A DNA stretch of 64,000 nt, from assembly GCF_004348675.1 (NCBI RefSeq), contig NZ_SMKN01000009.1, positions 19,208-83,207 of the forward strand, written 5' to 3'. Each line of letters begins with the position of its first letter. Position 1 is the stretch's first letter. Made by a program: the position numbers and the translations under genes. The notes under the pieces were generated by a model. It did not search any database. It saw only the letters and a program-made list of their open reading frames with translations, and had not been told where the DNA came from. Of this stretch, positions 24,784 through 34,213 are shown one piece after another. The stretch comes from Micromonospora sp. KC606 (GTDB lineage: Bacteria; Actinomycetota; Actinomycetes; Mycobacteriales; Micromonosporaceae).

Positions 24784-27006
24784 CTACCGGCCGGCGGTGA
24801 GCCGATGGTCAAGGGCGGTGTGGCGGCGGCCGGCGCCGACGGTGCGTACGGCGGCGGCGAGGGCGCGGCGGGAGCCGACGAGGACCACGAGTTGTTTGGC
24901 GCGGGTGACGGCGGTGTAGAGCAGGTTGCGTTGCAGCATCATCCAGGCGCTGGTGGTCAGGGGGATGACGACGGCGGGGTATTCGGAGCCCTGCGAGCGG
25001 TGGATGGTCATGGCGTAGGCGTGGGCGAGCTCGTCGAGTTCGTCGAAGTCGTAGTCGATGGTCTCGTCTTCGTCGGTGCGGACCGTCAGGATCTGCTCTT
25101 CGGTCGAGAGGTGGGTGACGATGCCGAGGGTGCCGTTGAAGACGCCGGCTTGGCCCTTGTCGTAGTTGTTGCGGATCTGGGTGACCTTGTCGCCGACGCG
25201 GAACACCCGCCCGCCCATGCGCCGCTCGGGCTGCCCTTCCCGGTGCGGGGTGAGCTTCTGCTGGAGCAGCGTGTTCAGGGCGCCGGCGCCGGCGGGGCCG
25301 CGGTGCATGGGGGCGAGGACCTGCACGTCCCGGCGCGGGTCGAGCCCGAACTTGGTGGGGATGCGGGTGCAGGCGACGTCGACGGTGAGGGCGGCGGTGG
25401 CGTCGGTGTCGTCGCTGGCGAACAGGAAGAAGTCCGGCAGGCCCTGGAGAAGGGGTGGGCGGCCGGCGTTGATGCGGTGGGCGTTGGCGACCACGCCGGA
25501 CTGGGCGGCCTGGCGGAAGATCTGGGTAAGCCGGACCCGGGGGATCGTGGGGGCGGCCAGCAGGTCCCGCAGGACTTCCCCGGCGCCGACGGAGGGGAGT
25601 TGGTCGACGTCGCCGACGAGCAGCAGGTGCGCGCCGGGTGGGACGGCCTTGACGAGTTTGTTGGCCAGGATGAGGTCGAGCATGGAGGCCTCGTCGACGA
25701 CGAGCAGGTCGACGTCGAGGGGGTTGTCCCGGTCGTAGGAGGCGTCCCCGCCGGGCCGTAGTTGCAGCAGCCGATGCACGGTGGCGGCGGGATGCCCGGT
25801 CAGCTCGGACAGCCGTTTGGCGGCGCGTCCGGTCGGGGCGACGAGAGTGACCTTGGCTTTCTTGGCGGCGGCGAGTTCGACGATCGAGCGGACGGTGAAG
25901 CTCTTGCCGCAACCCGGCCCGCCCGTGAGCACCGCGACCTTCGAGGTCAGCGCGAGCCGGACCGCCTGCTCCTGCTCGGGGGCCAGGTCGTTGCCGGTGC
26001 GCGCCCTCAGCCAGGTCAGGGCCTTGTCCCAGTCGACGTTCGTGAAGTGGGGCAGCCGGTCGGCGCGGTCGTGCAGCAGCCGCGTCAGTGAGGAAGCGAG
26101 GGACTGCTCGGCGCGGTGCAACGGCACCAGGTACACCGCCTGCACCGGCTCCCCGCCGCTGCCGGGCAGGGTTTCGCGGACGACGCCCTCGTCGGCGACC
26201 AAATCGTCCAGGCAACGGCCGACGAGGTCGCCGGGCACGTCGAGGATCTTCGTCGCGTCGGCGACCAGCTCGGCTTCGGGCAGGTAACAGTGGCCGCTGT
26301 CGGTGGCCTCGGACAGGGTGTACTGCAGTCCGGCCATGACCCGTTGCGGGCTGTCGTGCGGAATCCCCACCGACCGGGCGATGGTGTCGGCGGTCTTGAA
26401 TCCGATGCCCCACACGTCGGCGGCCAGCCGGTACGGCTCCTTCGTCACCACCTCGGTGGACGCGTCGCCGTACTGCTTGTAGATCCGCACCGCCAGGGAG
26501 GTCGAGACGCCGACGCCCTGGAGGAAGACCATCACCTCCTTGATGGCCTTCTGCTCCTCCCACGCGGCGGTGATCTTCGCGGTGCGTTTCGGACCCAGCC
26601 CCGGCACCTCGACCAGCCGCGCCGGCTCCTCCTCGATGATTCGCAGGGTGTCCAGCCCGAAGTGCGCCACGATCCGTTCGGCGAACACCGGCCCGATGCC
26701 CTTCACCAGTCCGGAGCCGAGGTAACGCTGGATGCCCTGGATCGTGGCCGGCAACACGGTGGTGTAGGAGTCGACCTCGAACTGCCGACCGTGCTTCGGA
26801 TGCGACGACCAGCGCCCATGCAGCCGCAGGCTCTCCCCCGGCTGCGCGCCCAGCAGCGCACCCACCACCGTCAACAGGTCGGCGCTGCGGTCGGTGGCGA
26901 CACGGGCGACGGTGTAGCCGGTCTCCTCGTTGACATAGGTCAGCCGCTCCAGCACCGCCTCGAGTGTCGCCAGGGCGGGACGAGGCGCACGGGTCACGCC
27001 AGCCAT
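24784..27006 (-). CDS. recD2: RecD2-type DNA helicase
   Basis: ATP-dependent 5'-3' DNA helicase of 740 aa, RecD2/TraA subfamily of SF1. The N-terminal OB-like and helix-hairpin-helix region (GIGPVFAERIV, VPGLGPKRTAKI) precedes the helicase core: Walker A GGPGCGKS (near residue 378), Walker B VVDEASMLD, GDVDQLPSVGAG, and the C-terminal AMTIHRSQGSEYPAVV. RecD2 proteins act in DNA repair without RecBC. It marks the right boundary of the biosynthetic cluster. Confidence 0.95.
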   Translation of the reverse strand: MAGVTRAPRPALATLEAVLERLTYVNEETGYTVARVATDRSADLLTVVGALLGAQPGESLRLHGRWSSHPKHGRQFEVDSYTTVLPATIQGIQRYLGSGLVKGIGPVFAERIVAHFGLDTLRIIEEEPARLVEVPGLGPKRTAKITAAWEEQKAIKEVMVFLQGVGVSTSLAVRIYKQYGDASTEVVTKEPYRLAADVWGIGFKTADTIARSVGIPHDSPQRVMAGLQYTLSEATDSGHCYLPEAELVADATKILDVPGDLVGRCLDDLVADEGVVRETLPGSGGEPVQAVYLVPLHRAEQSLASSLTRLLHDRADRLPHFTNVDWDKALTWLRARTGNDLAPEQEQAVRLALTSKVAVLTGGPGCGKSFTVRSIVELAAAKKAKVTLVAPTGRAAKRLSELTGHPAATVHRLLQLRPGGDASYDRDNPLDVDLLVVDEASMLDLILANKLVKAVPPGAHLLLVGDVDQLPSVGAGEVLRDLLAAPTIPRVRLTQIFRQAAQSGVVANAHRINAGRPPLLQGLPDFFLFASDDTDATAALTVDVACTRIPTKFGLDPRRDVQVLAPMHRGPAGAGALNTLLQQKLTPHREGQPERRMGGRVFRVGDKVTQIRNNYDKGQAGVFNGTLGIVTHLSTEEQILTVRTDEDETIDYDFDELDELAHAYAMTIHRSQGSEYPAVVIPLTTSAWMMLQRNLLYTAVTRAKQLVVLVGSRRALAAAVRTVGAGRRHTALDHRLTAGR

Positions 27007-27156
27007 CCTGCCGCATCCCAGCGCCAGCGCCAGAAGGCAGCCCAGCCCGCCCCGCTCCAGCGGATCATCCCCGCGTTCGCCCTCGCCGGTATGACCCTGG
27101 TCGCCTCCGACCGGAACCTCACCCTCGGCGCCGGGCCACGGGGTGGGCGCAGGTGG

Positions 27157-27564
27157 TCAATCGATGACGGCGGTGGCCTCCACCTCGACCAGCAGGTCGG
27201 GCTCGCCCAGCGCGGCGACGCCCAGCAGGGTGATCGGCTTGACCGGGTCGACACCCAGCTTCGCGGCCGCCCTGGCCACGCCTTCACCCAGCAACGGCAT
27301 CTTGTCAGCGGTCCAGTCGACGACGTAGATGGTCAGCTTCGCCACATCGTCGAACGAGCCGCCGATTCCGGCCAGGGCGGTGGCGATGTTGAGGTACGCC
27401 TGCTCGACCTGGGCCGCCAGATCCCCTTCGCCGACTGGATTCCCCTCGGCATCACGAGCCACCTGCCCGGCCAGGAACACCAGCCTCGATCCGGTGGCGA
27501 TCGACAACTGCCGGTACACCTCGGGTTTCGGCAGTCCGTCCGGGTTGACCAGTTCCACGGCCAC
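27157..27564 (-). CDS. ridA: RidA family protein
   Basis: 135-aa member of the RidA/YjgF/YER057c/UK114 family, trimeric deaminases of reactive enamine/imine intermediates. Visible family features: FLAGQVARDAEGNPVGEGDLAAQ, IGGSFDDVAKLTIYVVD and the C-terminal ALGEPDLLVEVEATAVI. The GTG at 27564 is chosen because GAGGAG lies 6 nt upstream. It is divergent from a TetR regulator with a palindrome between them, so it is probably repressed by that protein. Confidence 0.93.
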   Translation of the reverse strand: MAVELVNPDGLPKPEVYRQLSIATGSRLVFLAGQVARDAEGNPVGEGDLAAQVEQAYLNIATALAGIGGSFDDVAKLTIYVVDWTADKMPLLGEGVARAAAKLGVDPVKPITLLGVAALGEPDLLVEVEATAVID

Positions 27565-27605
27565 GAAGCACTCCTCACGACGGGGACATAGGATCGACTG
27601 CCTGA

Positions 27606-27622
27606 ACATAGCATCGCTATGT
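27606..27622. promoter_or_regulatory. TetR operator candidate
   Basis: ACATAGC-ATC-GCTATGT, a 17-bp palindrome with perfect 7-bp arms, in the ridA/tetR intergenic region. A weaker half copy (ACATAG) lies at about 27585. It overlaps an upstream ATG at 27619, which is one reason to prefer the TetR start at 27634. Confidence 0.6.
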
Positions 27623-27633
27623 ATTGTGACGCG

Positions 27634-28290
27634 ATGGTCCGAACGAAAGACCCGGTGGTCCGCACCCTGCTGATCGAGCGGGCCGCGCAGATGCTGCGAA
27701 CCCGCGAACCAGTCACCCTGCGCGCGATCGTCGCCGGCACCGGCGTGTCGACCATGGCCGTCTACACGTACTTCGGCGGGATGGACGGCTTGTGGCAGGC
27801 GACGCGTCAGGAGGGATTCACCCGGCTGGCCGCCAAGCTCAAGGCGGCCCCGCAGACGGCAGACCCGGTCCGGGACCTCGCCGCGCTGGGGGCCGCGTAC
27901 CTGTCCAACGCCCTGGCCAATCCCGACCTCTACCGGGTCATGTTCGACGCCGGTTTCGAACTGGGAGATCCCGCAGCGGCCGACGAGACCCTGCACTGCC
28001 TGGTACGCGACATCGACCGGGCCAAGGCCATCGGACGCTTCCGCCGCGACGTCGACTCCCTGGCCCTGGCCACCCAGAGCTGGGCGATCGGCCACGGACT
28101 GGTGTCACTGGTGTCCACCGGCCCTCTACCACGCCAGGCACTCGACCACGGCGCGCCCATGCTCACCGCCCTGTTCACCAGTTGCGGCGACGACCCAGAC
28201 ACCTGCCGCCGGTCGGTCGAACTCGGATGGCACCCAGAGCCGGGCCGCGAAACGGCCCCGGTAGACCAGCCGCCACCCGCCAACACCTGA
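27634..28290 (+). CDS. TetR family transcriptional regulator
   Basis: 218 aa. The N-terminal helix-turn-helix is TLRAIVAGTGVSTMAVYTYFGGMDGLWQA; the C-terminal part (VRDLAALGAAYLSNALANPDLYRVMF) is a WHG/TetR_C-type ligand-binding domain. The start at 27634 is preferred to the ATG at 27619, which sits inside the palindrome; no clear ribosome-binding site precedes either. The likely target is the palindrome and the divergent ridA gene. Ligand unknown. Confidence 0.93.
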   Translation: MVRTKDPVVRTLLIERAAQMLRTREPVTLRAIVAGTGVSTMAVYTYFGGMDGLWQATRQEGFTRLAAKLKAAPQTADPVRDLAALGAAYLSNALANPDLYRVMFDAGFELGDPAAADETLHCLVRDIDRAKAIGRFRRDVDSLALATQSWAIGHGLVSLVSTGPLPRQALDHGAPMLTALFTSCGDDPDTCRRSVELGWHPEPGRETAPVDQPPPANT

Positions 28291-28340
28291 CATCCGCTGC
28301 GGATTCGGTCGGGCTCGTGCGACCAACAGGTGGCACCTGG

Positions 28341-28382
28341 CCCTCCGCCCCGCGCCCGCTGGCGGCGGGGCGGGGCGGAGGG
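28341..28382. terminator. Bidirectional terminator between tetR and S8 protease
   Basis: CCCTCCGCCCCGC (28341-28353) and its exact complement at 28370-28382 form a 13-bp GC stem between two convergent genes. Confidence 0.6.
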
Positions 28383-28399
28383 CGCCGGTCGGACGCCGG

Positions 28400-31300
28400 T
28401 CAGGCGGGCGCGATGCGGTAGGCCCGCGTCACGGTCTGCTCCACGATGTTGCCGGCCCAGTCCTCGGCGCGGGCTCGCAGTGACACGAACCCGGTGGTGT
28501 TCGGGTGCGTCACGCTGGCCGTGCCGACGCCGTTCGTGGCGGACACCGTGGCACTCTGCCAGGTTGCGCCGTCGTTGACCGAGTAGTCGACGGTCAGACT
28601 GCGCAGGCTGCTGGTCGCCGCCCCCGGCTGCGCGGACGCCCTGAGCGGGATGACGAAGGTGCCGCCCGCCGGCGCGGTGCTCTGGGCGTCGAGGCTCGGA
28701 CTGAACGTCACCGCCCACAACGGCAGCCGCAGCTTCGCCGTCGGGGACACCGTGTCCGAGATGAACGTCCAGGCCGCGCTCACCTTGGTCGACAGTGTCA
28801 CCGGCGCCCCCCGCTCCACCGTCGCTTCCAGCCGGTACGTGGCGTGGCCGGCCGGCACGGTGAACCGTCTCCATTCGTACGCCGGGTAGGCCAGCTCACC
28901 GATGGTGACGCCGTTGCGCTTGAGCACCAGCGTCCCGTTGGTCGTCGCCGGATCCGGCAGGCCCGCGTGACCGTCGCCGTCGCCGAACAACGGCACGCTG
29001 GCGGTGATGACGTCGCCGGTGCGGGTGACCCAGTTGTCGTTGTAGATCGACGAGGTGAAGGCCGGACCGTACACCGGCCTGTTCCAGGTCTCCTGCGAGG
29101 TGGTGCCGCCGACGTACGTCTTCACGCCCGAGTTGAGGTAGTTGATACCCGGCCCGAGATAGTAGGTCGCCTCCAGGAAGGCCGAGTGCCACCGGATGCC
29201 GCCGTCGGTGTTGTACACCTCGGTGCGCGAGGACGGGAGGTTGAACGACAACCCGACGCCGGCCACGTGGCCGACCTGGGTGCCGAACAGCGTGCCGCCG
29301 GGGTGCGCGTACGCGGCCTTGGTCCCCACCGTCCCGGGAATGTGCCCGGCGTAGTGGGTTTCCACGGTGGCCAGGTCGCCAGTGGCCACCGTGCGGTTGA
29401 AGCCGGTCGGCAGACGCTGGTCGGTGAACCACGCCAGGTGGTAGACCCTGGGCGAGTTGAACGAGCCGCCGCCCGGACCGGGCCGGGCCAGGGTGAAGCC
29501 GACCTTGGAGAAGAATCCCCACACGAACTGGCTACCGAGCTGCCCGATGTAGGTCGTCCCAGAGCCGACGCGCTGGGTGAAGTGGGCGCTCTCCCCGCTG
29601 CCGTTCATCTGCACGCCAACCTCGGTCACCACCACGTTGGCCTGCGGGTCCGGCACGGCGACGCTGACCGGCTGTGCCAGCCTGGCGTCCATGACCAGGC
29701 TGCGCGCCTGGTTCATCTCCACCCGTGGCGCGGCAAGCACCGTCGTCTCCGGTCCGGCCGGGCCGCCACCGTACACCGCGCTGGTCACCAGGTACGTGCC
29801 GGCGGGCAGGCGCGGCACGGTGACCGGCCCGGGGCCGCCCACGATCCAGAATCTGCTGCCGTCGGCGCTCTGGACGAGGCCGAAGTACGACGCGGTGGGG
29901 TTGCCCACGCGGTCGAGGTGCTGCAGCGTCAGGTCGTACGCCTCCCCCGCCCGGTCCACCGCGAACGGCGTGCTGACCAGCACGCTCGGGCCGGTGGCGG
30001 TGAGGTGGCCGGTGTAGTATCCGTCCGAGGCGGTGACCCTGGTGTCCGTGGTGAGTTGTACCGACGCCTGGCCACCGGCGGGCACCTGCACCGAGCTGGC
30101 GCTGAGGGCGAACATGCCGGCCGGAGCCGCGCCGCCGCCCGGCCCCGAGGTGGTCAGCGCGAGGTTCAGGGTCAGCGGGCTGGTGCCGTGGTTGCGATAG
30201 GTGACCGTCCTGGTGAGCACCGGGTCGTCGCCGTGTGGCCACTGCTGCCGGCCGAGGCTCAGGCTGGGCGGGTCGGCGACCACCAGTTGCTGGACGCTCC
30301 GCGCGACGTCGAGTCGCCCGGCTCCCTGCGCGAAGGCCCCCAGCGTCGGGTGGCGCACGGCCGAGCCCATCAGGGCCGCCTTGATCTGCGTCGGCGACCA
30401 GGTCGGATGGCGCTGCGCGAGGATCGCCGCAGCGCCCGCCACATGCGGTGTTGCCATCGACGTGCCGCTGTTGTCGATGTACGGCGCGCCCGGCGTGCCG
30501 ATCGGAGCGGTGGAGCTACGGGCCGCGGTGATGTCGACGCCGGGCGCGGTGATGTCCGGCTTCAGTGCCGCGTCCTCCGGCCGGGGGCCCCGGCTGGAGA
30601 AGTTCGCCAGGTTGTTCGAGCCGTCGACGGCTCCCACCGTCAGCGCCGCGTCCGCGCTGCCCGGCGAGCCGACCGACTCGTCCGCGCCGTTGTTGCCGGC
30701 CGCGATGACGAAGAGCGTGCCGCTGCTGGCGGTCAACTCGTTCACCGCCTGCTCCAGCGGGTCGACGCCAGGCCGGTCGGGGCCGCCGACGCTCAGGTTG
30801 ACGACGTCGGCGCCCTGGGCCACCGCCCACTCCATTCCGGCGATTATGGCCGAGTCGGGGCAGTAGCCGGAGGCGTCGCAGACCTTGCCGTTGAGCAGGG
30901 TGGCTCCCGACGCGACGCCCCGGTTCGCGCCCTGCGACGCCGCGCCGGTGCCCGCGATGGTCGAGGCCACGTGGGTGCCGTGTCCGTTGAGGTCGCGGGC
31001 GTCGGGTTCGGTGGTGAAGTTCTGGGCGGCGGCGACGGCGCCGGTCAGGTCGGGATGGGTGGCGTCGATGCCGGTGTCCAGGACAGCCACCGTCGCGCCG
31101 GTGCCGTCGAAGCCGGCCGCCCAGGCGGCGGGCGCGCCCACCTGCGGGACACTGGCGTCGAGCGTCGTCTTTCGCAGCCGGTCCAGCCACACCCGGTCCA
31201 CCGCGGAGCGCAGCACCCGCCCCTGGGGCGCGGCGGTGGTCAGCTCGCGCCACAGGTCGGATGCGGTGTCGTGGTCGGTTCGCACGGCGAGGCTGTCCAC

Positions 31301-31756
31301 GCTGGACAACTCCCGGCCCACGGTGGCGCCACCGGCGGCGAGGTAGCCACGGGTGGCGGCCTCGCCGGTCGAGGCGTAGGTCACGATGATCGGGAGACCA
31401 CCGCCGTTGGTGCCCTGGCCGGCGGCGAGCAGCGCGGTCACGTTGAACAGCTCGTGGTCCAGCTCGCCGGCGGTCAACGCGGGCAGCGCGTCGGACGGGA
31501 GGACGTACGTGTGCCCGTCCCGGCGGTAGTTGGTGAACCTTACGCCGCTGCGGTCCGGGTCGTGCTCGACGACGACCTGGCCGTCGTCGGCGATGGTGAG
31601 CCGGTCACCGGTGATGAGTGTGACGTGGTTGTCGGAGGGCGGGCGATCGGCCGAGTCCGTGACCGCGGACGAGCTGGCGGACGGAGTCCCGACGACGAGT
31701 GATCCCGTCAGGGCCACCGCCAGCAGGGCGCGGGTCACTCTTGCACTGATGGACAT
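28400..31756 (-). CDS. Large secreted subtilisin-like (S8) protease
   Basis: 1118-aa secreted serine protease. A signal peptide (SARVTRALLAVALTGSLVVG, ending near ASA) is followed by a pro-region (HVTLITGDRLTI) and the S8 domain with the full triad: Asp227 in AVLDTGID, His259 in GHGTH, Ser433 in GTSMATPH, and the oxyanion Asn in AAGNNG. The remaining about 650 residues form beta-rich domains, including a last region about VDYSVNDGATWQS that resembles Ig/Fn3-like folds. The ATG at 31756 is chosen for GGGGAGGAA just upstream and the signal peptide. Probably degrades extracellular protein. The same architecture occurs widely in actinomycetes. Confidence 0.95.
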   Translation of the reverse strand: MSISARVTRALLAVALTGSLVVGTPSASSSAVTDSADRPPSDNHVTLITGDRLTIADDGQVVVEHDPDRSGVRFTNYRRDGHTYVLPSDALPALTAGELDHELFNVTALLAAGQGTNGGGLPIIVTYASTGEAATRGYLAAGGATVGRELSSVDSLAVRTDHDTASDLWRELTTAAPQGRVLRSAVDRVWLDRLRKTTLDASVPQVGAPAAWAAGFDGTGATVAVLDTGIDATHPDLTGAVAAAQNFTTEPDARDLNGHGTHVASTIAGTGAASQGANRGVASGATLLNGKVCDASGYCPDSAIIAGMEWAVAQGADVVNLSVGGPDRPGVDPLEQAVNELTASSGTLFVIAAGNNGADESVGSPGSADAALTVGAVDGSNNLANFSSRGPRPEDAALKPDITAPGVDITAARSSTAPIGTPGAPYIDNSGTSMATPHVAGAAAILAQRHPTWSPTQIKAALMGSAVRHPTLGAFAQGAGRLDVARSVQQLVVADPPSLSLGRQQWPHGDDPVLTRTVTYRNHGTSPLTLNLALTTSGPGGGAAPAGMFALSASSVQVPAGGQASVQLTTDTRVTASDGYYTGHLTATGPSVLVSTPFAVDRAGEAYDLTLQHLDRVGNPTASYFGLVQSADGSRFWIVGGPGPVTVPRLPAGTYLVTSAVYGGGPAGPETTVLAAPRVEMNQARSLVMDARLAQPVSVAVPDPQANVVVTEVGVQMNGSGESAHFTQRVGSGTTYIGQLGSQFVWGFFSKVGFTLARPGPGGGSFNSPRVYHLAWFTDQRLPTGFNRTVATGDLATVETHYAGHIPGTVGTKAAYAHPGGTLFGTQVGHVAGVGLSFNLPSSRTEVYNTDGGIRWHSAFLEATYYLGPGINYLNSGVKTYVGGTTSQETWNRPVYGPAFTSSIYNDNWVTRTGDVITASVPLFGDGDGHAGLPDPATTNGTLVLKRNGVTIGELAYPAYEWRRFTVPAGHATYRLEATVERGAPVTLSTKVSAAWTFISDTVSPTAKLRLPLWAVTFSPSLDAQSTAPAGGTFVIPLRASAQPGAATSSLRSLTVDYSVNDGATWQSATVSATNGVGTASVTHPNTTGFVSLRARAEDWAGNIVEQTVTRAYRIAPA

Positions 31757-32001
31757 GTTCCTCCCCGTTCGATGGCGGCCTACCTGAGCCCCGGAGCCGG
31801 GACATGGCCACCTCTCGATCTCTGGCATCATCGTGACACCCGGTGATCGAATCAACACGCATGTGTGACTCGACCGACAGGTGCTTGCACTAGGCGTCGG
31901 CAGCGCCTACCCTCCCGCACTCGAACTCCATTGTGGACGACGAGGGCCGTCGAGAGAGGGCCGTCGAGAGACCCTTGACCCATCGTGACAGGGGGGTAGC
32001 A

Positions 32002-32358
32002 TTGCGATACATGCAGATGCGTAGGTTTTTCTGCGTCCCGGCCGGCGCCGCCCTCGGCGTCGCGGCAGTCCTCGGCGTCCTGCTCGGGCAGCCCGCGGCC
32101 GCGGCCGCCCCAACGCCCGTCAGCTCGGATCGATCGGCCGCCACCACCACGGGAATCGCCCTCCGGGGCATGGTCCAGCAGGTGAGCCTGAGCTGTAAGG
32201 TCCTTCGCACCGACTGGGGCAGCTACGCCCTCCTCGGCGGAGACCCGGCCGTCGTCCGCCCCGGCGCCTGGGTGGAGGTGCACGGCAACCTGCACATCGG
32301 GGCCACCGTGTGCGCGTACGGCGCACAGCTGCAGGTAACTGACGCCCTACCGATGTAG
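32002..32358 (+). CDS. Small secreted protein of unknown function
   Basis: 118 aa with a clear signal peptide (Arg-rich start, then VPAGAALGVAAVLGVLL and cleavage near AAAA-AP). The mature part has two Cys residues and a compact domain (SLSCKVLRTDWGSYALLGG, VEVHGNLHIGATVCAYGAQLQV), suggesting a small disulphide-bonded beta fold. The TTG at 32002 has GGGGGG at good spacing; the ATG at 32011 is the alternative. I do not recognise a function. Confidence 0.75.
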   Translation: MRYMQMRRFFCVPAGAALGVAAVLGVLLGQPAAAAAPTPVSSDRSAATTTGIALRGMVQQVSLSCKVLRTDWGSYALLGGDPAVVRPGAWVEVHGNLHIGATVCAYGAQLQVTDALPM

Positions 32359-32906
32359 TTCGTCACCGGATTCCCTCGCCCCGGACGGTCGAGCACGGCA
32401 GGACGGTTCCACCAGGAGCACCGCTGAGCCATGCTCCGGGTCCGGCCGGTGACAGGCACTCCGGCACCGGAGGTCGCCGGCGCGGCGAGGGCGGGACACG
32501 GAGGCCCCTAGTGGTCGCGGGCGTCCTGGATCGTTGGGTTCGATCGTGGACGGCCGCTACGGGCAGCACGCCCGGTCAGCCCGGAACGTCGGGGTGCCGC
32601 GACGGCGACCGAGCACGCCGGGCGCGACGGTGAGCCGCTCGACGCGGTACGACCCCCGCCAGCGCGGCAGCCGCCCCGCGGCCGAGGCCGGGTGCGGCCG
32701 CGCTTCGCCGTGATGAGCACCGAGGAAGCTGGAAATCCTTCGCACGCAAGCCATTCACGGCAACGTTCATCAATATCATCCTCAGATCATGAACAGCCAC
32801 TACATACATGACCATGACTGCGGCCGCTACCGTCCTCCTATAGTCAGGCCGCCCCCGGAAATGAGCACCCCTCGTTCGGGAGGCCCCACAGTAGGAGGAC
32901 CGGGAG
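32359..32906. other. Intergenic region without recognisable gene
   Basis: The first about 350 bp are GC-rich with no convincing frame on either strand. The right part (about 32740-32850) is markedly AT-richer. TATAGT at 32839-32844 with ATGACT at 32814-32819 is a weak promoter candidate for the protease at 32907. Confidence 0.5.
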
Positions 32907-34142
32907 ATGACACTCCCCCGCACTCACCGGCGCACCTTCGCCGCCGTCGGCGTTCTCGCCAGCGCCGCCATGGTCACCGCCATGGTCGGGAACCCGGCAA
33001 CGGCAGCCTCGGCGACCGCCGAGATCCGCAGCGCCGGTGGCGCGACGGCCGTAGCCGACAGCTACATCGTGGCACTCAAGGACAGCAGCGTCGGCGGCCG
33101 CGCCGGCACCCGGCAGGCCGCAGTCAGCAGCACCGCCAGATCCCTCGCCGCCCGGTTCGGTGGCGCTGTGGGGCAGGTCTACGGCGACGCGCTCAACGGC
33201 TTCGAGGTGCAGCTGTCGGAGCGTGCCGCCAGGCGCCTCGCCGCGCACCCGGCCGTCGACTACGTCGAGCAGAACCACACCATCTCGATGACGGCTACCC
33301 AGACCAACCCGCCATGGGGGCTCGACCGCATCGACCAGCGGAACCTCCCGCTCAGCCGCACGTACACCTACAACAGCAGCGGCACCGGCGTCACCGCGTA
33401 CATCATCGACACCGGCATCCGGACCAGCCACGTCGACTTCGCCGGCCAGGCCGTGGACGGCTACGACGCGGTCGACGGCGCGCTGCCGGCCGCCGACTGC
33501 AACGGTCACGGCACCCACGTCGCGGGCACCGTGGGCGGCAACACCTACGGTGTCGCCAAGGACGTCCGGCTGGTGGCCGTCCGGGTTCTCAACTGCTCCG
33601 GCAGTGGCACCCTGGCAGGGGTCATCGCCGGTATCAACTGGGTGACCTCCAACCACCAGGCGGGCCAGCCGGCGGTGGCGAACATGAGCCTCGGCGGCAG
33701 CTACAACTCCTCCCTCAACGCCGCCGTCCAGAACTCGATCAACGACGGGGTCACCTACGCCGTGGCCTCCGGCAACTCGAACGCCAACGCCTGCAACTTC
33801 TCACCTGCCTCGGTCCCGGCGGCGCTCACGGTCAACGCGTCGCAGAGCAACGACGCGCGGGCCTCGTTCTCCAACTGGGGTAGCTGCACGGACATGTTCG
33901 CCCCCGGCGTGGGCATTCTGTCGGCCTGGTCCACCAGCGACACCGCCACCTCGTCCATCAGCGGCACCTCGATGGCCGCACCGCACGTCGCGGGCGCGGC
34001 CGCCCGGGTGCTCAGCGTCAACCCGAGCTGGACGCCCGCCCAGGTCCACTCGTACCTGGTCAGCCAGGCCACGCCCAACGTGATCACCAACCCGGGCAGC
34101 GGCTCGCCGAACCGGCTGCTCTACCTCGCCCCCACGTTCTGA
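32907..34142 (+). CDS. Secreted S8 serine protease (proteinase K-like)
   Basis: 411 aa. Signal peptide, then an inhibitor I9-type propeptide ([13 protein letters not shown] to VDYVEQN), then a proteinase K/aqualysin-type domain beginning about [11 protein letters not shown]. Catalytic Asp168 (IIDTGI), His201 (GHGTHVAGT), Ser355 (GTSMAAPH) and oxyanion Asn290 ([12 protein letters not shown]) are all present. GGAGG and GGGAG precede the ATG at 32907. The next gene is a tandem paralogue with an altered active site. Confidence 0.96.
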   Translation: MTLPRTHRRTFAAVGVLASAAMVTAMVGNPATAASATAEIRSAGGATAVADSYIVALKDSSVGGRAGTRQAAVSSTARSLAARFGGAVGQVYGDALNGFEVQLSERAARRLAAHPAVDYVEQNHTISMTATQTNPPWGLDRIDQRNLPLSRTYTYNSSGTGVTAYIIDTGIRTSHVDFAGQAVDGYDAVDGALPAADCNGHGTHVAGTVGGNTYGVAKDVRLVAVRVLNCSGSGTLAGVIAGINWVTSNHQAGQPAVANMSLGGSYNSSLNAAVQNSINDGVTYAVASGNSNANACNFSPASVPAALTVNASQSNDARASFSNWGSCTDMFAPGVGILSAWSTSDTATSSISGTSMAAPHVAGAAARVLSVNPSWTPAQVHSYLVSQATPNVITNPGSGSPNRLLYLAPTF

Positions 34143-34213
34143 CAACCCGTCGTCGCACCGGCCCCGAGGCGTCTCCGCCCCGGGGCCGGCCCCTTTCCCA
34201 CGAGGAGAAACAG

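Noticed and set aside
24809..27016. Second long frame on the minus strand over recD2
   Set aside because: Frame-shifted shadow of the RecD2 gene, extremely Arg/Pro-rich, with no motifs.
28505..31702. 1065-codon open frame on the + strand
   Set aside because: Antisense shadow of the large S8 protease; no recognisable motif or start site.
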